Origin: Flammeovirgaceae bacterium
Lineage (GTDB): Bacteria; Bacteroidota; Bacteroidia; Cytophagales; Cyclobacteriaceae
Direction of reading: 5' to 3'
DNA: 64,000 nucleotides
NCBI GenBank assembly: GCA_024638265.1
Contig: JAHEKQ010000005.1
Span: 1-64,000, forward strand
In this document: positions 51,053 through 59,743 of the stretch, one piece after another
How positions within the stretch are numbered: the first letter of the stretch is position 1
Layout: every line of letters begins with the position of its first letter
Notes under the pieces: generated by a model
Told to the model about the DNA's origin: nothing
The model's input: only the letters and a program-made list of their open reading frames with translations
Databases searched by the model: none
Translations under genes and position numbers: made by a program

Positions 51053-53872
51053 ATGAGCAAGGAAGAAAAAAAGCTATTCCTGCTGGATGCCTACGCCCTG
51101 GTCTACCGGGCACATTTCGCTTTCAGCAATAATCCGAGAATCAGTTCAAAAGGAGTTAATACCGGTGTGATGTTCGGTTTTACGAATACCCTTCTGGAAG
51201 TACTTCAAAAACAAAAACCCAGTCATATAGCCGTGGTCTTTGACACCAGCGCACCCACGTTCCGGCATGAACAGTACGAGGAATACAAAGCCAACCGCCA
51301 GGAGACTCCCGAGGATATACGCCAGGGGATACCTGTAGTAAAGGATATCGTAAAGGGATTCAACATACCGGTTATCGAACTCGATGGATACGAAGCTGAT
51401 GACCTCATAGGCACAATTGCCAAAAAGGCCTCAAAAGATGGGTTTGAGGTATTTATGATGACCCCTGATAAGGATTTCGGACAACTGGTAGAAGACAAGA
51501 TCTTCCTTTATAAACCCGCCTATATGGGAAATGCCGTAGATGTATTGGGTGTGGAGGAAGTAAAAGCCAAATGGAATATTGAGGATGTGGACCAAGTTCG
51601 GGATATGCTCGGACTTCAGGGTGACTCCTCCGACAATATCCCGGGTATTCCTGGAATTGGACCCAAAACGGCATCAAAACTGCTGGCTGCTTATGGAAGT
51701 GTAGAAGGTATTGTTAAAAATGTCGGGGACTTAAAGGGAAAGCAAAAAGAGACGATTGAAGAATTCGGACCACAAGGAATTATGTCTAAGGAACTTGCCA
51801 CAATCGTTACTGATGCCCCCATAGATATAAATTGGGAAGACCTGGAATACAGCGGGCCGGATGAAAAAATATTGAAACCCATCTTCCAGGATCTCGAATT
51901 CAGAACGTTGATGAAGCGGGTCTTCGACAGTAGTGAAGGGCCATCTGTCAGCTCATCAGGAAAAGCTGGTCAACTCGACATGTTTGGCCAGGGTAACGGG
52001 AAAGATGAGGGAAATGAGGTTACGGCCGCTTTGGAGTCACCCCTGGAAGGAGATGAGTTTAAAAACTCCATCCAGTCTAATATTCATCGCTACCACCTGA
52101 TAGGCACCGCAGAAAAACGACAAGAACTGATCCGGTATTTATCCCTTCAGAATCAAGTCTCTATCGAAACAATCTCAGATGATCCCAATCCTATCAATGC
52201 CCATGTACTGGGCCTGAGCTTCTGTTATTATGACGATGAAGCCTATTATGTGCCGCTACCTTCCACGGAAGAAGCAACGGCGCAACTTTTGAAAGAATTC
52301 AGGGATGTTTTTGAAAAAAGTGAATTAGAATGGACGGGACATAATATTAAGTATGAGATTCTCTGGCTGAAGAAATACGGGATTGATCTGAATGCAAGTA
52401 TTTTCGATACCCTGTTGGCACATTACCTGATCGATCCGGAAACCCCTCATAATGTGGAGATCCTGGCGGATTCGTACCTGAACTACCAGATACTTGAAGA
52501 AAACAGTTCTCTGATGGACAAGGGAAAAAGGTCAGCCAAGATCCGAAAACTCAGTGAGAAGGAGCAGTTGAATCTCGCTTGTGAATCAGCAGACGTCACG
52601 AGGAAGGTGGCTCAATCACTCAAGGCAGAAATTAAACAAAAGGGACTTGAAAAGCTACTATACGAATTGGAGTTACCCCTTGTACACGTGCTGGCCTCAA
52701 TGGAGTGTTCAGGTGTCAAACTGGATGTAAGTGAACTTCAGAAGATGTCTTCGGAAATTGAAGGCATCACCAGCGACCTGGAATCTGACATTTTTTCCAT
52801 TGCCGGTACAGAATTCAATATCAATTCCCCTAAGCAACTCGGTGAAATCCTATTCGAGAGATTGAAATTGCTGGAAAAACCAAGAAAGACTAAATCCGGC
52901 CAGTATGCAACAGGAGAAGAAGTGCTGAAAAAATTGTCTGATCACGAAATTGTAGGGAAGATCCTGGAATACCGGGAACTCCAAAAACTAAGGTCTACCT
53001 ATGTGGATGCCTTACCTGGGATGATCAGTGAATGGGATGGAAAGATCCATACCAATTACAGCCAGGCCGTGGCAGCCACCGGAAGGCTTAGTTCAATTAA
53101 TCCCAACATTCAGAATATCCCTATCAGGACGGAAAGGGGCAGACTCATACGCAAGGCCTTTGTGGCTACATCAGATGAATACCAAATATTATCGGCTGAT
53201 TACTCACAGATTGAATTGCGAATCATTGCGAGTTTTGCCAAAGATGAGACCATGATTGAATCCTTCAGAAACGGAGAAGACATTCATGCCGCAACTGCCT
53301 CAAAGATTTTCAGTGTCCCTCTCTCGGATGTTGACGCAAATATGAGACGAAAGGCTAAATCAGTTAATTTTGGGCTGATTTATGGGCAGACGGCATTTGG
53401 TCTTGCAGAGAATCTCAATATTTCCCGGACGGAAGCAAAGGAGATCATTGAAGCCTACTTCACCCAATTTCCTGCGGTAAAAAGCTATATGGATCGAATA
53501 GTAAATGAAGCCAGGGAAAATGAATACGTTGAAACAATATTGGGTAGGAGGCGGTACTTGAGGGATATAAATTCCAGAAACCAGACAATGAGGGGCTATG
53601 CGGAACGCAATGCAATCAATGCGCCGATACAAGGGAGCGCCGCCGATATTATAAAAATGGCAATGATCGATATCCACGCCTGGATGGAGAAGGAGAAACT
53701 TAAATCGAAGATGATCATGCAGGTACATGATGAACTGGTTTTTGAAGTTCACGAGAGTGAAACCGGGGAATTCACCGATACGGTAATTAGTAAAATGACC
53801 TCAGCGGTAAACCTCGAAGTGCCCATGGTTGTTGAATCTGGGATAGGAAAGGATTGGCTGACCGCCCATTAA
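51053..53872 (+). CDS. polA: DNA polymerase I with apparently inactive proofreading domain
   Basis: The 939-residue protein has three parts: an N-terminal 5' flap endonuclease (LLDAYALVYRAHF, ELDGYEADDLIGTIA, MTPDKDFGQLV, SDNIPGIPGIGPKTA; 1-290), a 3'-5' exonuclease-like domain (about 340-540) and the family A polymerase (SADYSQIELR, RRKAKSVNFGLIYG, MQVHDELVFEV). Compared with E. coli Pol I, the metal-binding residues of the exonuclease domain appear changed: D355 to S370, D424 to E435, Y497 to L508, D501 to S512; only E357 (E372) is kept. So the enzyme probably repairs and processes Okazaki fragments but does not proofread. Confidence 0.95.
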   Translation: MSKEEKKLFLLDAYALVYRAHFAFSNNPRISSKGVNTGVMFGFTNTLLEVLQKQKPSHIAVVFDTSAPTFRHEQYEEYKANRQETPEDIRQGIPVVKDIVKGFNIPVIELDGYEADDLIGTIAKKASKDGFEVFMMTPDKDFGQLVEDKIFLYKPAYMGNAVDVLGVEEVKAKWNIEDVDQVRDMLGLQGDSSDNIPGIPGIGPKTASKLLAAYGSVEGIVKNVGDLKGKQKETIEEFGPQGIMSKELATIVTDAPIDINWEDLEYSGPDEKILKPIFQDLEFRTLMKRVFDSSEGPSVSSSGKAGQLDMFGQGNGKDEGNEVTAALESPLEGDEFKNSIQSNIHRYHLIGTAEKRQELIRYLSLQNQVSIETISDDPNPINAHVLGLSFCYYDDEAYYVPLPSTEEATAQLLKEFRDVFEKSELEWTGHNIKYEILWLKKYGIDLNASIFDTLLAHYLIDPETPHNVEILADSYLNYQILEENSSLMDKGKRSAKIRKLSEKEQLNLACESADVTRKVAQSLKAEIKQKGLEKLLYELELPLVHVLASMECSGVKLDVSELQKMSSEIEGITSDLESDIFSIAGTEFNINSPKQLGEILFERLKLLEKPRKTKSGQYATGEEVLKKLSDHEIVGKILEYRELQKLRSTYVDALPGMISEWDGKIHTNYSQAVAATGRLSSINPNIQNIPIRTERGRLIRKAFVATSDEYQILSADYSQIELRIIASFAKDETMIESFRNGEDIHAATASKIFSVPLSDVDANMRRKAKSVNFGLIYGQTAFGLAENLNISRTEAKEIIEAYFTQFPAVKSYMDRIVNEARENEYVETILGRRRYLRDINSRNQTMRGYAERNAINAPIQGSAADIIKMAMIDIHAWMEKEKLKSKMIMQVHDELVFEVHESETGEFTDTVISKMTSAVNLEVPMVVESGIGKDWLTAH

Positions 53873-53883
53873 TAGAAAAGAAT

Positions 53884-54258
53884 ATGTTACTTACCTCGGA
53901 AAATAAATTGAAAAATCTCATAGTTGTGGGGGACCGCGTACTCATTAAACCCGCACAGAAATCAGAAAAGACAAGTGCCGGACTTTTTCTTCCCCCGGGC
54001 GTACAGGAAAAGGAAAAAATTCAGAGCGGGTATATTATCAAGGTAGGGCCTGGATATCCACTCCCCCTTCCGGGAGATGAGGACGATATCTGGAAAGGAA
54101 AAGACGATCAGGTTAAATATATTCCCCTACAGGCCCAGGAAGGCGATTTAGCTATTTTCCTCCAGAAAGGAGCCATCGAGGTAATGTATGATAACGAGAA
54201 ATATTTTATTGTTCCGCAGGCATCCATCCTGATGCTTGAAAGAGAAGAAGATCTTTAA
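53884..54258 (+). CDS. GroES-family co-chaperone-like protein
   Basis: The 124-residue protein has the GroES fold signature LIVVGDRVLIKPAQKSEKTSAGLFLPPG, which includes the mobile-loop region, and DLAIFLQKGAIEVMYDNEKYFIV near the end. I start at ATG 53884; the longer ATG at 53854 would overlap polA. It is a stand-alone paralogue, with no groEL nearby, and has an acidic insertion (PGDEDDIWKGKDD) in the roof region, so it may not bind GroEL. It overlaps the next small gene by 1 bp. Confidence 0.75.
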   Translation: MLLTSENKLKNLIVVGDRVLIKPAQKSEKTSAGLFLPPGVQEKEKIQSGYIIKVGPGYPLPLPGDEDDIWKGKDDQVKYIPLQAQEGDLAIFLQKGAIEVMYDNEKYFIVPQASILMLEREEDL

Positions 54259-54476
54259 TGAGCATATCCCCGGATGTTTTCAGAACTGGAAAGAAATACC
54301 GAATGGTCAACCATGGGGATACCTTTGAATTTGTTATCGAAAAATTCGAGGGGTCAAATGATTACCTCCTCAAAGACTTGCATACCCTTGAAACTTATTA
54401 TTTCCAGGACCTCGTGCGATACGGCAAAGGAATTGATTACCTGTTAGAAGAGTTGGAGGAAAATCAGGACCAGTGA
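54258..54476 (+). CDS. Small protein of unknown function (72 residues)
   Basis: The product (MSISPDVFRTGKKYRMVNHGDTFEFVIEKFEGSNDYLLKDLHTLETYYFQDLVRYGKGIDYLLEELEE) has an SH3-like/beta-hairpin look, is acidic at the end and has no membrane segment. Its start shares a base with the GroES-like stop, so the two are co-translated. It ends 13 bp inside the convergent pyrE gene. I do not recognise the family. Confidence 0.6.
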   Translation: MSISPDVFRTGKKYRMVNHGDTFEFVIEKFEGSNDYLLKDLHTLETYYFQDLVRYGKGIDYLLEELEENQDQ

Positions 54477-55111
54477 GCGGGGTCGGAACGCCAGGCTCGC
54501 AGTGAACCAAGTTCCGATTCCTTGACGACACCAAGTTTTACTGCCTCCCCGAGCATCGTCTCATAATCACTCAGGTAAATTACATCCACATTTCTATTGC
54601 GGCAATTGGTTTCAGCAAGGTCAAATCCATAATTGAATATGGAGAGTAGCACTGTAACATCAGCACCCGCCTCTCGAAGTGCATCAACGGCTTTTAAAGA
54701 GCTCCCTCCGGTTGAAATCAGGTCTTCTACCACGGCAATCTGCTGACCCTCTTCCACTTTGCCTTCTATTAAGTTCTCCATACCATGCCCTTTGGGTTTT
54801 GACCGGACGTAGGAATAGGGAAGAGAGAGTATATCTGCCACCAGGGCTCCCTGTGGTATCCCGGCGGTCGCTACCCCTGAAACGGCGTCTGTCGACCTGT
54901 AGTTGGCCCTGATTACATTAGCAAATGCACGGCTGATCTTAGAACGGATCTCAGGAAAGGATAGGGTGATCCTGTTGTCGCAGTAAATAGGTGATTTCCA
55001 ACCCGAACTCCAGGTAAAGGGTTCATGCTGATTAATTACGATCGCCCCGATATTCAGCAGGTCCATTGCTATTTCTTTCGCGAGTTCATTATTGACCAGT
55101 CCGTAATTCAT
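54464..55111 (-). CDS. pyrE: Orotate phosphoribosyltransferase
   Basis: PyrE joins orotate and PRPP to make OMP in pyrimidine synthesis. The 215-residue protein has LNIGAIVINQHEPFTWSSGWKSPIYCDNR, VATAGIPQGALVADILSLPYSYVRSKPKGHG (catalytic loop) and the PRPP motif IAVVEDLISTGGSSLKAVDALREAG. It is normal in length. The convergent overlap with the 72-residue gene is 13 bp. Confidence 0.95.
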   Translation of the reverse strand: MNYGLVNNELAKEIAMDLLNIGAIVINQHEPFTWSSGWKSPIYCDNRITLSFPEIRSKISRAFANVIRANYRSTDAVSGVATAGIPQGALVADILSLPYSYVRSKPKGHGMENLIEGKVEEGQQIAVVEDLISTGGSSLKAVDALREAGADVTVLLSIFNYGFDLAETNCRNRNVDVIYLSDYETMLGEAVKLGVVKESELGSLRAWRSDPAHWS

Positions 55112-55170
55112 GATCCCAAGTTACTTAAAATTCATTTTGAGGTGAGAATGATTTTTTATTTCTTCAAACT

Positions 55171-55860
55171 TTGAAATCATCCCAAGTGAACCTTTTTATC
55201 AATGATGTATTTGTTCGTATTGCCCGACCGGGAGAAATCCTATCGGAGGACAGGTTTAATCATGTGGTGGATTGCAGTGCAGAAAGAATAACCAGGGCCA
55301 ATATCATCCATCACTCCTGGATCAAATACCCTGAGGAAAGTGACATAGATGAACTATTAGCTATACTCGACAAGGTTGTCACCAGGAATATTTACTCGAT
55401 TACGATCACCCCTAATAACTTTGTGGGTCTGAAAAATTATATCAAATCAAAGTACAGCATCATCAAAGCTGCCGGTGGCATAGTAAAGAAGGGCAACAAG
55501 ATCCTGATGATCTACCGGATGAAAAAATGGGATTTGCCAAAAGGGAAGATCAATAAATTTGAGAAAACCAGGGATGCAGCTCTCCGGGAAGTGGAAGAAG
55601 AGTGCAACATTAAGGTAAAGGCTATTGAGAAGGTCTGTAAGACCTGGCATACTTATACCATGAAGAAAAAGTCTATCCTGAAGAAGACTACATGGTATGC
55701 CATGAAAGTTACCAATGACAAGAATATGTCACCACAATTGGAAGAGAATATCGAGGAGATCAGGTATATGACACCCAAAGAATTATTTCACGCGTTGGAT
55801 GACTCCTACCGGTCAATCCGTTTCGTAATTCACGAATACAACAACCAGCCCGTTAAATAG
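55171..55860 (+). CDS. NUDIX hydrolase
   Basis: The 229-residue protein has a C-terminal NUDIX domain with GKINKFEKTRDAALREVEEECNI, matching the NUDIX box GX5EX7REUXEEXGU apart from Asn in place of the final Gly. The N-terminal 95 residues (MKSSQVNLFINDVFVRIARPGEILSEDRFN...) are a separate, family-specific domain with no clear parallel. The start is TTG at 55171; no ATG is upstream. The substrate is unknown, possibly a nucleoside diphosphate derivative. It overlaps the coaD stop by 8 bp. Confidence 0.85.
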   Translation: MKSSQVNLFINDVFVRIARPGEILSEDRFNHVVDCSAERITRANIIHHSWIKYPEESDIDELLAILDKVVTRNIYSITITPNNFVGLKNYIKSKYSIIKAAGGIVKKGNKILMIYRMKKWDLPKGKINKFEKTRDAALREVEEECNIKVKAIEKVCKTWHTYTMKKKSILKKTTWYAMKVTNDKNMSPQLEENIEEIRYMTPKELFHALDDSYRSIRFVIHEYNNQPVK

Positions 55861-56305
55861 TGTAAGGTAAAAACTCTGATACATCACCACCGTATCCGTG
55901 AACTTCCCGGATTACGGATGAACTGATACTGGCGAATTTTGGTGAAGTAATCAGGAATACAGTCTCAAGTTCAGGATTCAGGGTGCGGTTCACCTGGGCG
56001 ATGGAATTTTCATATTCGAAGTCGGTGGTATTTCTGAGCCCCCTGAGCAGATATTCGGCCCCATGTTTTTTGGCGAGTGATGCCGTAAGCTCATCGTAAA
56101 GGATTACTTCCACTGAAGGAATATCCTTAAACGTTTCTTCGATTAATCCGACCATCCGGTCAATTTCGAAATATCTCTTCTTATTGGTATTGTTGCCCAT
56201 AGCTACGATCACCTTATCGAAGAGTTCTGATCCCCGCAGTACAATATCCTCATGACCTTTAGTAAATGGATCAAAGGAGCCGGGGAAAATGGCAATTTTT
56301 TCCAT
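55853..56305 (-). CDS. coaD: Phosphopantetheine adenylyltransferase
   Basis: CoaD adenylates 4'-phosphopantetheine to dephospho-CoA, the step before CoaE. The 150-residue protein has AIFPGSFDPFTKGHEDIVLRG (nucleotidyl-transferase TxGH motif), GLRNTTDFEYENSIAQVN and the ISSSVIREVHGYGGDVSEF end. It is full length. Confidence 0.95.
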   Translation of the reverse strand: MEKIAIFPGSFDPFTKGHEDIVLRGSELFDKVIVAMGNNTNKKRYFEIDRMVGLIEETFKDIPSVEVILYDELTASLAKKHGAEYLLRGLRNTTDFEYENSIAQVNRTLNPELETVFLITSPKFASISSSVIREVHGYGGDVSEFLPYTI

Positions 56306-56337
56306 GATTTAAGATAATGAAAAAATGACAGCGAATC

Positions 56338-57225
56338 CTACTCGCAGAGATAACTGCTATAGAGATCAAAGAAATGATGGTCCTGGATCTCATCAAAAAC
56401 GAACCCGAACCGGAAGTAGTCAGGACGGTCACCAAAGGAAATAGTCTGTATGTATTTATAAAATTCGTTGTAGTGCGGCGACTGCTTTCCGATATACCCC
56501 CAGAGAACAATGTTGCTCTTTGATTGATCGTGTCTTAAACCTTTTACTACCAGCATCATGTACTTAATGTACTCTTCGAACTTCTTTATATTAAACTGGT
56601 TGTAATATTCCACCTTTTTACCCTTCAGCGTCATGATGTGAAGCTTAAAACGGTCCACGTAGAGATACATGGTGATATTTTTATGTGTCCTGGCATAGTC
56701 GATAACCCCTTCAATCAAGGCTGAAGACTGATGGATAAAGCCTACATTTGAATTGGGGTACAGGGACAATAACCAATCGTAAACTTTCGTGTCTATAGCG
56801 AAACAAGTGACCACATCACTTTTTAGTGACTTGTAATAAAGTGCGGTCTCTGATTCGGGATTGAATTGACAGTTGATCCTCAGGTAGCTGGCTATTTCGC
56901 CTGGAATAAATAGAGCGGCCGGGACTTGGGAGAATTTTTGATTTTTAATAGATACCCTGACATTTTTCCAGAAACCCGCTTTTAGGAAATGATGGTTGTC
57001 AAATACCTCTTCCAGGTGCTCACGCCAGCTTTGGACCGAGTCAATCCCAGAGAGAATGATATCTTCTATGGCAATGCAGCGATTATGATCGGGGTCTACG
57101 ACGGCGAGTTGGAGGTCACGAACTCCTATTTGGATGATCAGAGTATATTCATGGAGTCGATCAATACTGAACTTCTCATCCTTAATCCTCTTTAAAACTT
57201 TAAAACCTAGTTCAGTTTTTTCCAA
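56338..57225 (-). CDS. DUF3822-family protein
   Basis: The 295-residue cytosolic protein has the DUF3822 features DEKFSIDRLHEYTLIIQIGVRDLQLAVVDPDHNRCIAIEDIIL and the late VLWGYIGKQSPHYNEFYKYIQTISFGDRPDYFRFGFVFDEIQDHHFFDLYSSYLCE. The fold looks like an actin/hexokinase-type (ASKHA) one. The function is unknown. It sits 32 bp upstream of coaD, a common arrangement in Bacteroidota, which may hint at a CoA- or DNA-related role. Confidence 0.85.
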   Translation of the reverse strand: MEKTELGFKVLKRIKDEKFSIDRLHEYTLIIQIGVRDLQLAVVDPDHNRCIAIEDIILSGIDSVQSWREHLEEVFDNHHFLKAGFWKNVRVSIKNQKFSQVPAALFIPGEIASYLRINCQFNPESETALYYKSLKSDVVTCFAIDTKVYDWLLSLYPNSNVGFIHQSSALIEGVIDYARTHKNITMYLYVDRFKLHIMTLKGKKVEYYNQFNIKKFEEYIKYMMLVVKGLRHDQSKSNIVLWGYIGKQSPHYNEFYKYIQTISFGDRPDYFRFGFVFDEIQDHHFFDLYSSYLCE

Positions 57226-57234
57226 CAGCTCCTC

Positions 57235-58146
57235 TTATTCCCAGTTACCCGATGTAGTAGCATCTGTACGACTTCCAAACCTAAGTGGTCTCAGGTTCTT
57301 TGCCTCGTTGCTTTCCTTCCTGTTTGGATCAAACGGTAGTGGATTCTTGACTTCAATAACATCGACAAGCAGCCCGGAAGCACCCATGGGTATCTTACTA
57401 GTGAAAATCTCAAACTTTACATTTTCACGGCCGGGTACATATCCCAACTGGTCAATATTGATGTCGGGATCAAAACGGTATTCCCAATAACTAATGAGAA
57501 CATCCCCTTTATTTGCCATTTGCCCTTCCTTGACTTCGTAGGCAGAGATCTTTCCATTGTTCATGAAATCCCTCTCAATAACCACCCCTTCGTCGTCAAC
57601 CAAAACGTAAGCCTTGGCACCTTTTACTGCAGTCCCGCCTTCAGGCTGGAAGTATTCCTGGACAGTTCCGGTATCTACGGCGTTCTCGGTATAGTTAGCC
57701 CGGAATATCCTTTCCCAGGCGGGAATGGTCCCAATGGTGTCAATGTGCAGGATGATCGAATCAGCACCGTAATCAAGGGTTATAATTTCCTCGGTCCTCT
57801 GTATGATTGGGTATTCCCCATTGTTAATGAAGTCCCTAAGGGAGTCCCAATCAGTAGTATAGTGACCGTATATCTCCTGAAAAACGAGCTCGGCTTCACG
57901 AATGAGTGAAAGATGCTCAATTACGGCAGCTTCACGGTCGCCAATCAATTTCCTCTCATCGATTGTACTCTTAATAGAGCCAGCCAGGAACATCGCCATA
58001 CCGGCACTGACTGCAGTCAGTACAAAGGTGACTATCATAAGACTGGTAATAGGTTTGCCACTGGAGGCTTTCCTGATAAACGCGATACCAAATCGAAGCA
58101 CCAGAACGGCTGCTCCAATAATTAAGCTCCACTTAATATAGTCCAT
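57235..58146 (-). CDS. Membrane-anchored protein of unknown function
   Basis: The 303-residue protein has two N-terminal membrane segments (IKWSLIIGAAVLVLRFGIAFIRK, TSLMIVTFVLTAVSAGMAMFLAG) and then a long soluble domain with REAAVIEHLSLIREAELVFQEIYGHYTTDWDSLRDFINNGEYPIIQRTEEI, similar to the helix that starts pilin-like or secretion-linked proteins. It recurs upstream of DUF3822 in Bacteroidota. I do not know the function. It is 9 bp from the DUF3822 gene. Confidence 0.65.
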   Translation of the reverse strand: MDYIKWSLIIGAAVLVLRFGIAFIRKASSGKPITSLMIVTFVLTAVSAGMAMFLAGSIKSTIDERKLIGDREAAVIEHLSLIREAELVFQEIYGHYTTDWDSLRDFINNGEYPIIQRTEEIITLDYGADSIILHIDTIGTIPAWERIFRANYTENAVDTGTVQEYFQPEGGTAVKGAKAYVLVDDEGVVIERDFMNNGKISAYEVKEGQMANKGDVLISYWEYRFDPDINIDQLGYVPGRENVKFEIFTSKIPMGASGLLVDVIEVKNPLPFDPNRKESNEAKNLRPLRFGSRTDATTSGNWE

Positions 58147-58218
58147 CTTCGAGGTCGTTTTTACTAAACTGCAAGTATAAATATTTATTAAAGTAAAACA
58201 TAATTTGACGACTTCATT

Positions 58219-58662
58219 TTACATATGTGGAGCCGAATGATAACCCCGCAAATCCATTACCATTTCAGGCTTCTCACATAGTGAAAATATGCCGTGCAAG
58301 ACTTGTTTACTCATCTTTCCGATATCCTGAAAGCCTACAAAACGAACATCTTCAATGATCTGCAGGTGTGTTTCCGGATCAATTCCTTTTTTCAATTTAC
58401 CTCCCCTTTCCCGAACTTCAAAGAATAGTTCCATTGCATGAAAGGGTGGATTGATATATTCATAATTAAAAAACCACTCACCAACCTCTACGTCAAGCCC
58501 CGTTTCTTCGGCAAATTCCCTCTTAAGGGCATCTGGAGCAGTTTCACCGAAATGGACTTCACCCCCCGGGGGAATCCATAGCTCATTCCGATCTCCAAAT
58601 TTATGGCGGACCAGGAGCATATTATCTTCCCTCACCAGCAATCCGCAGACCCTGAGGCGCAA
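58219..58662 (-). CDS. NUDIX hydrolase
   Basis: The protein has a NUDIX domain with RLRVCGLLVREDNMLLVRHKFG and the box GEVHFGETAPDALKREFAEETGL (an exact match to GX5EX7REUXEEXGU). I start at TTG 58662, giving 147 residues, a usual length. The ORF reaches 58896, but that longer form overlaps the divergent thioesterase gene by 168 bp, and a -7-like box (58696-58703) lies inside it. A TTG at 58698 is an alternative. Confidence 0.8.
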   Translation of the reverse strand: MRLRVCGLLVREDNMLLVRHKFGDRNELWIPPGGEVHFGETAPDALKREFAEETGLDVEVGEWFFNYEYINPPFHAMELFFEVRERGGKLKKGIDPETHLQIIEDVRFVGFQDIGKMSKQVLHGIFSLCEKPEMVMDLRGYHSAPHM

Positions 58663-58695
58663 TCTATTCCCATAAGCATTCTCTAAACTCTCTTT

Positions 58696-58703
58696 CAAAG
58701 CTA
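58696..58703 (-). promoter_or_regulatory. Candidate -7 element of the NUDIX gene
   Basis: On the minus strand this reads TAGCTTTG, a match to TAnnTTTG, 34 bp before the TTG chosen as start. The divergent thioesterase gene begins 26 bp away. Confidence 0.4.
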
Positions 58704-58728
58704 TATTTGGCAGAAAATTAAATAAATC

Positions 58729-59169
58729 ATGTTTGAGATCAGGAATCCGCAATATAAGGACAGAATCAGGGAGTACCTCAGCCGGCAGTATTTTATGAAA
58801 CACGTCGGCATTGAATTGACGGTTATCAAGCCCGGCCACGTAGAGGCAGAACTCAATATTGAGCAAACCCACCTTCAGCAATTCGGAAGGATTCACGGTG
58901 GCGTAATCGCTACGATTGCCGACATTGCGGCCGGATTTGCAGCGTACACATTAGTTCCTGAGGAATTTCATGTAGTAACAGGAGAGATCAAGATCTCGTA
59001 TTTCAGACCGGGAAAGGGGCATCGGTTAAAAGCGGTTGGAAAAGTTATTAAACCCGGAAAGAGTATGAGCTTTTGTGAGGCTGAGATCTGGTCTCTGGAA
59101 GGGGGAAAAGAAATACTGATCGGGAAAGCCAGTACCTCCATGGTCAATATCCCCATAGTTGAGGGCTAG
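58729..59169 (+). CDS. PaaI-family hotdog thioesterase
   Basis: The 146-residue protein has VIKPGHVEAELNIEQTHLQQFGRIHGGVIATIADIAAGFAAYTL, the PaaI/4HBT-type hotdog signature (HGGVIATIAD), and the strands EIKISYFRPGKGHRLKAVGKVIKPGKSMSFCEAEIW. It hydrolyses acyl-CoA or aryl-CoA thioesters in family members; the substrate is unknown. It is divergent from the NUDIX gene. Confidence 0.88.
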   Translation: MFEIRNPQYKDRIREYLSRQYFMKHVGIELTVIKPGHVEAELNIEQTHLQQFGRIHGGVIATIADIAAGFAAYTLVPEEFHVVTGEIKISYFRPGKGHRLKAVGKVIKPGKSMSFCEAEIWSLEGGKEILIGKASTSMVNIPIVEG

Positions 59170-59283
59170 TTAATGAAATGTTAAAAACCCACTTAGAAAT
59201 TTACGGGATGGGGAATTTTGCTTAATTTCATATTTAATAAATTCCGGCAGGAAATTTGAAGGACAAAACAAAAAATTAATATC

Positions 59284-59691
59284 ATGAAGACCTTTGTATG
59301 TGCAGTTCTGGGCGTTTTTGTTGTTTTCTTCGCGATGGCACAGGAGGAAACTGAAACAAAACCGGGACCTCAGATAAGTATTGAAGAAATGAGTTTTGAT
59401 TTCGGGGATATCACCCAGGGAGACAAAGTGGAACATGTATTCGCTTTTGAAAATACAGGTACTGCACCTCTTATTCTCACCAATGTTCAAACAACTTGCG
59501 GATGTACCGTCCCCAAGTGGCCACGTGAACCCATTCCTCCCGGGGAGAAAGCAGAGATATTAGTGAAATTTGATAGTACCGGCAAGATCGGTAAGGTAAA
59601 TAAGGTCGTCAAGATTATTTCGAATGCCGTAACCCCAATTGCCCAGGTCACAATAACCACCAATATTTTACCTAAAACCAATCCCAATTAA
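59284..59691 (+). CDS. DUF1573 exported protein
   Basis: The 135-residue protein has a signal peptide (KTFVCAVLGVFVVFFAMAQ) and the same DUF1573 domain as the lipoprotein at 40817: FDFGDITQGDKVEHVFAFENTGTAPLILTNVQTTCGCTVPKWPREPIPPGEKAEILVKFDSTGKIG. It lacks a lipobox, so it is released to the periplasm or beyond. Function unknown. It is followed by a terminator hairpin that ends at the start of the next gene. Confidence 0.88.
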   Translation: MKTFVCAVLGVFVVFFAMAQEETETKPGPQISIEEMSFDFGDITQGDKVEHVFAFENTGTAPLILTNVQTTCGCTVPKWPREPIPPGEKAEILVKFDSTGKIGKVNKVVKIISNAVTPIAQVTITTNILPKTNPN

Positions 59692-59719
59692 AGATTGGAG
59701 AAGAAATTGTTAATAAATT

Positions 59720-59743
59720 AGCCCGGTCATCCGGGCTTTTTTT
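59720..59743 (+). terminator. Intrinsic terminator abutting the next start codon
   Basis: AGCCCGG (59720-59726) pairs with CCGGGCT (59731-59737) around TCAT, followed by seven T. The ATG of the trans-sulfuration gene is at 59744, immediately after the T-tract. Confidence 0.88.

Noticed and set aside
53854-53883. GroES-like start at 53854
   Set aside because: It overlaps the end of polA; the ATG at 53884 fits the family start.
58663-58896. NUDIX start at 58896
   Set aside because: It overlaps the thioesterase coding region on the other strand and includes a -7-like box; the NUDIX domain starts much later.
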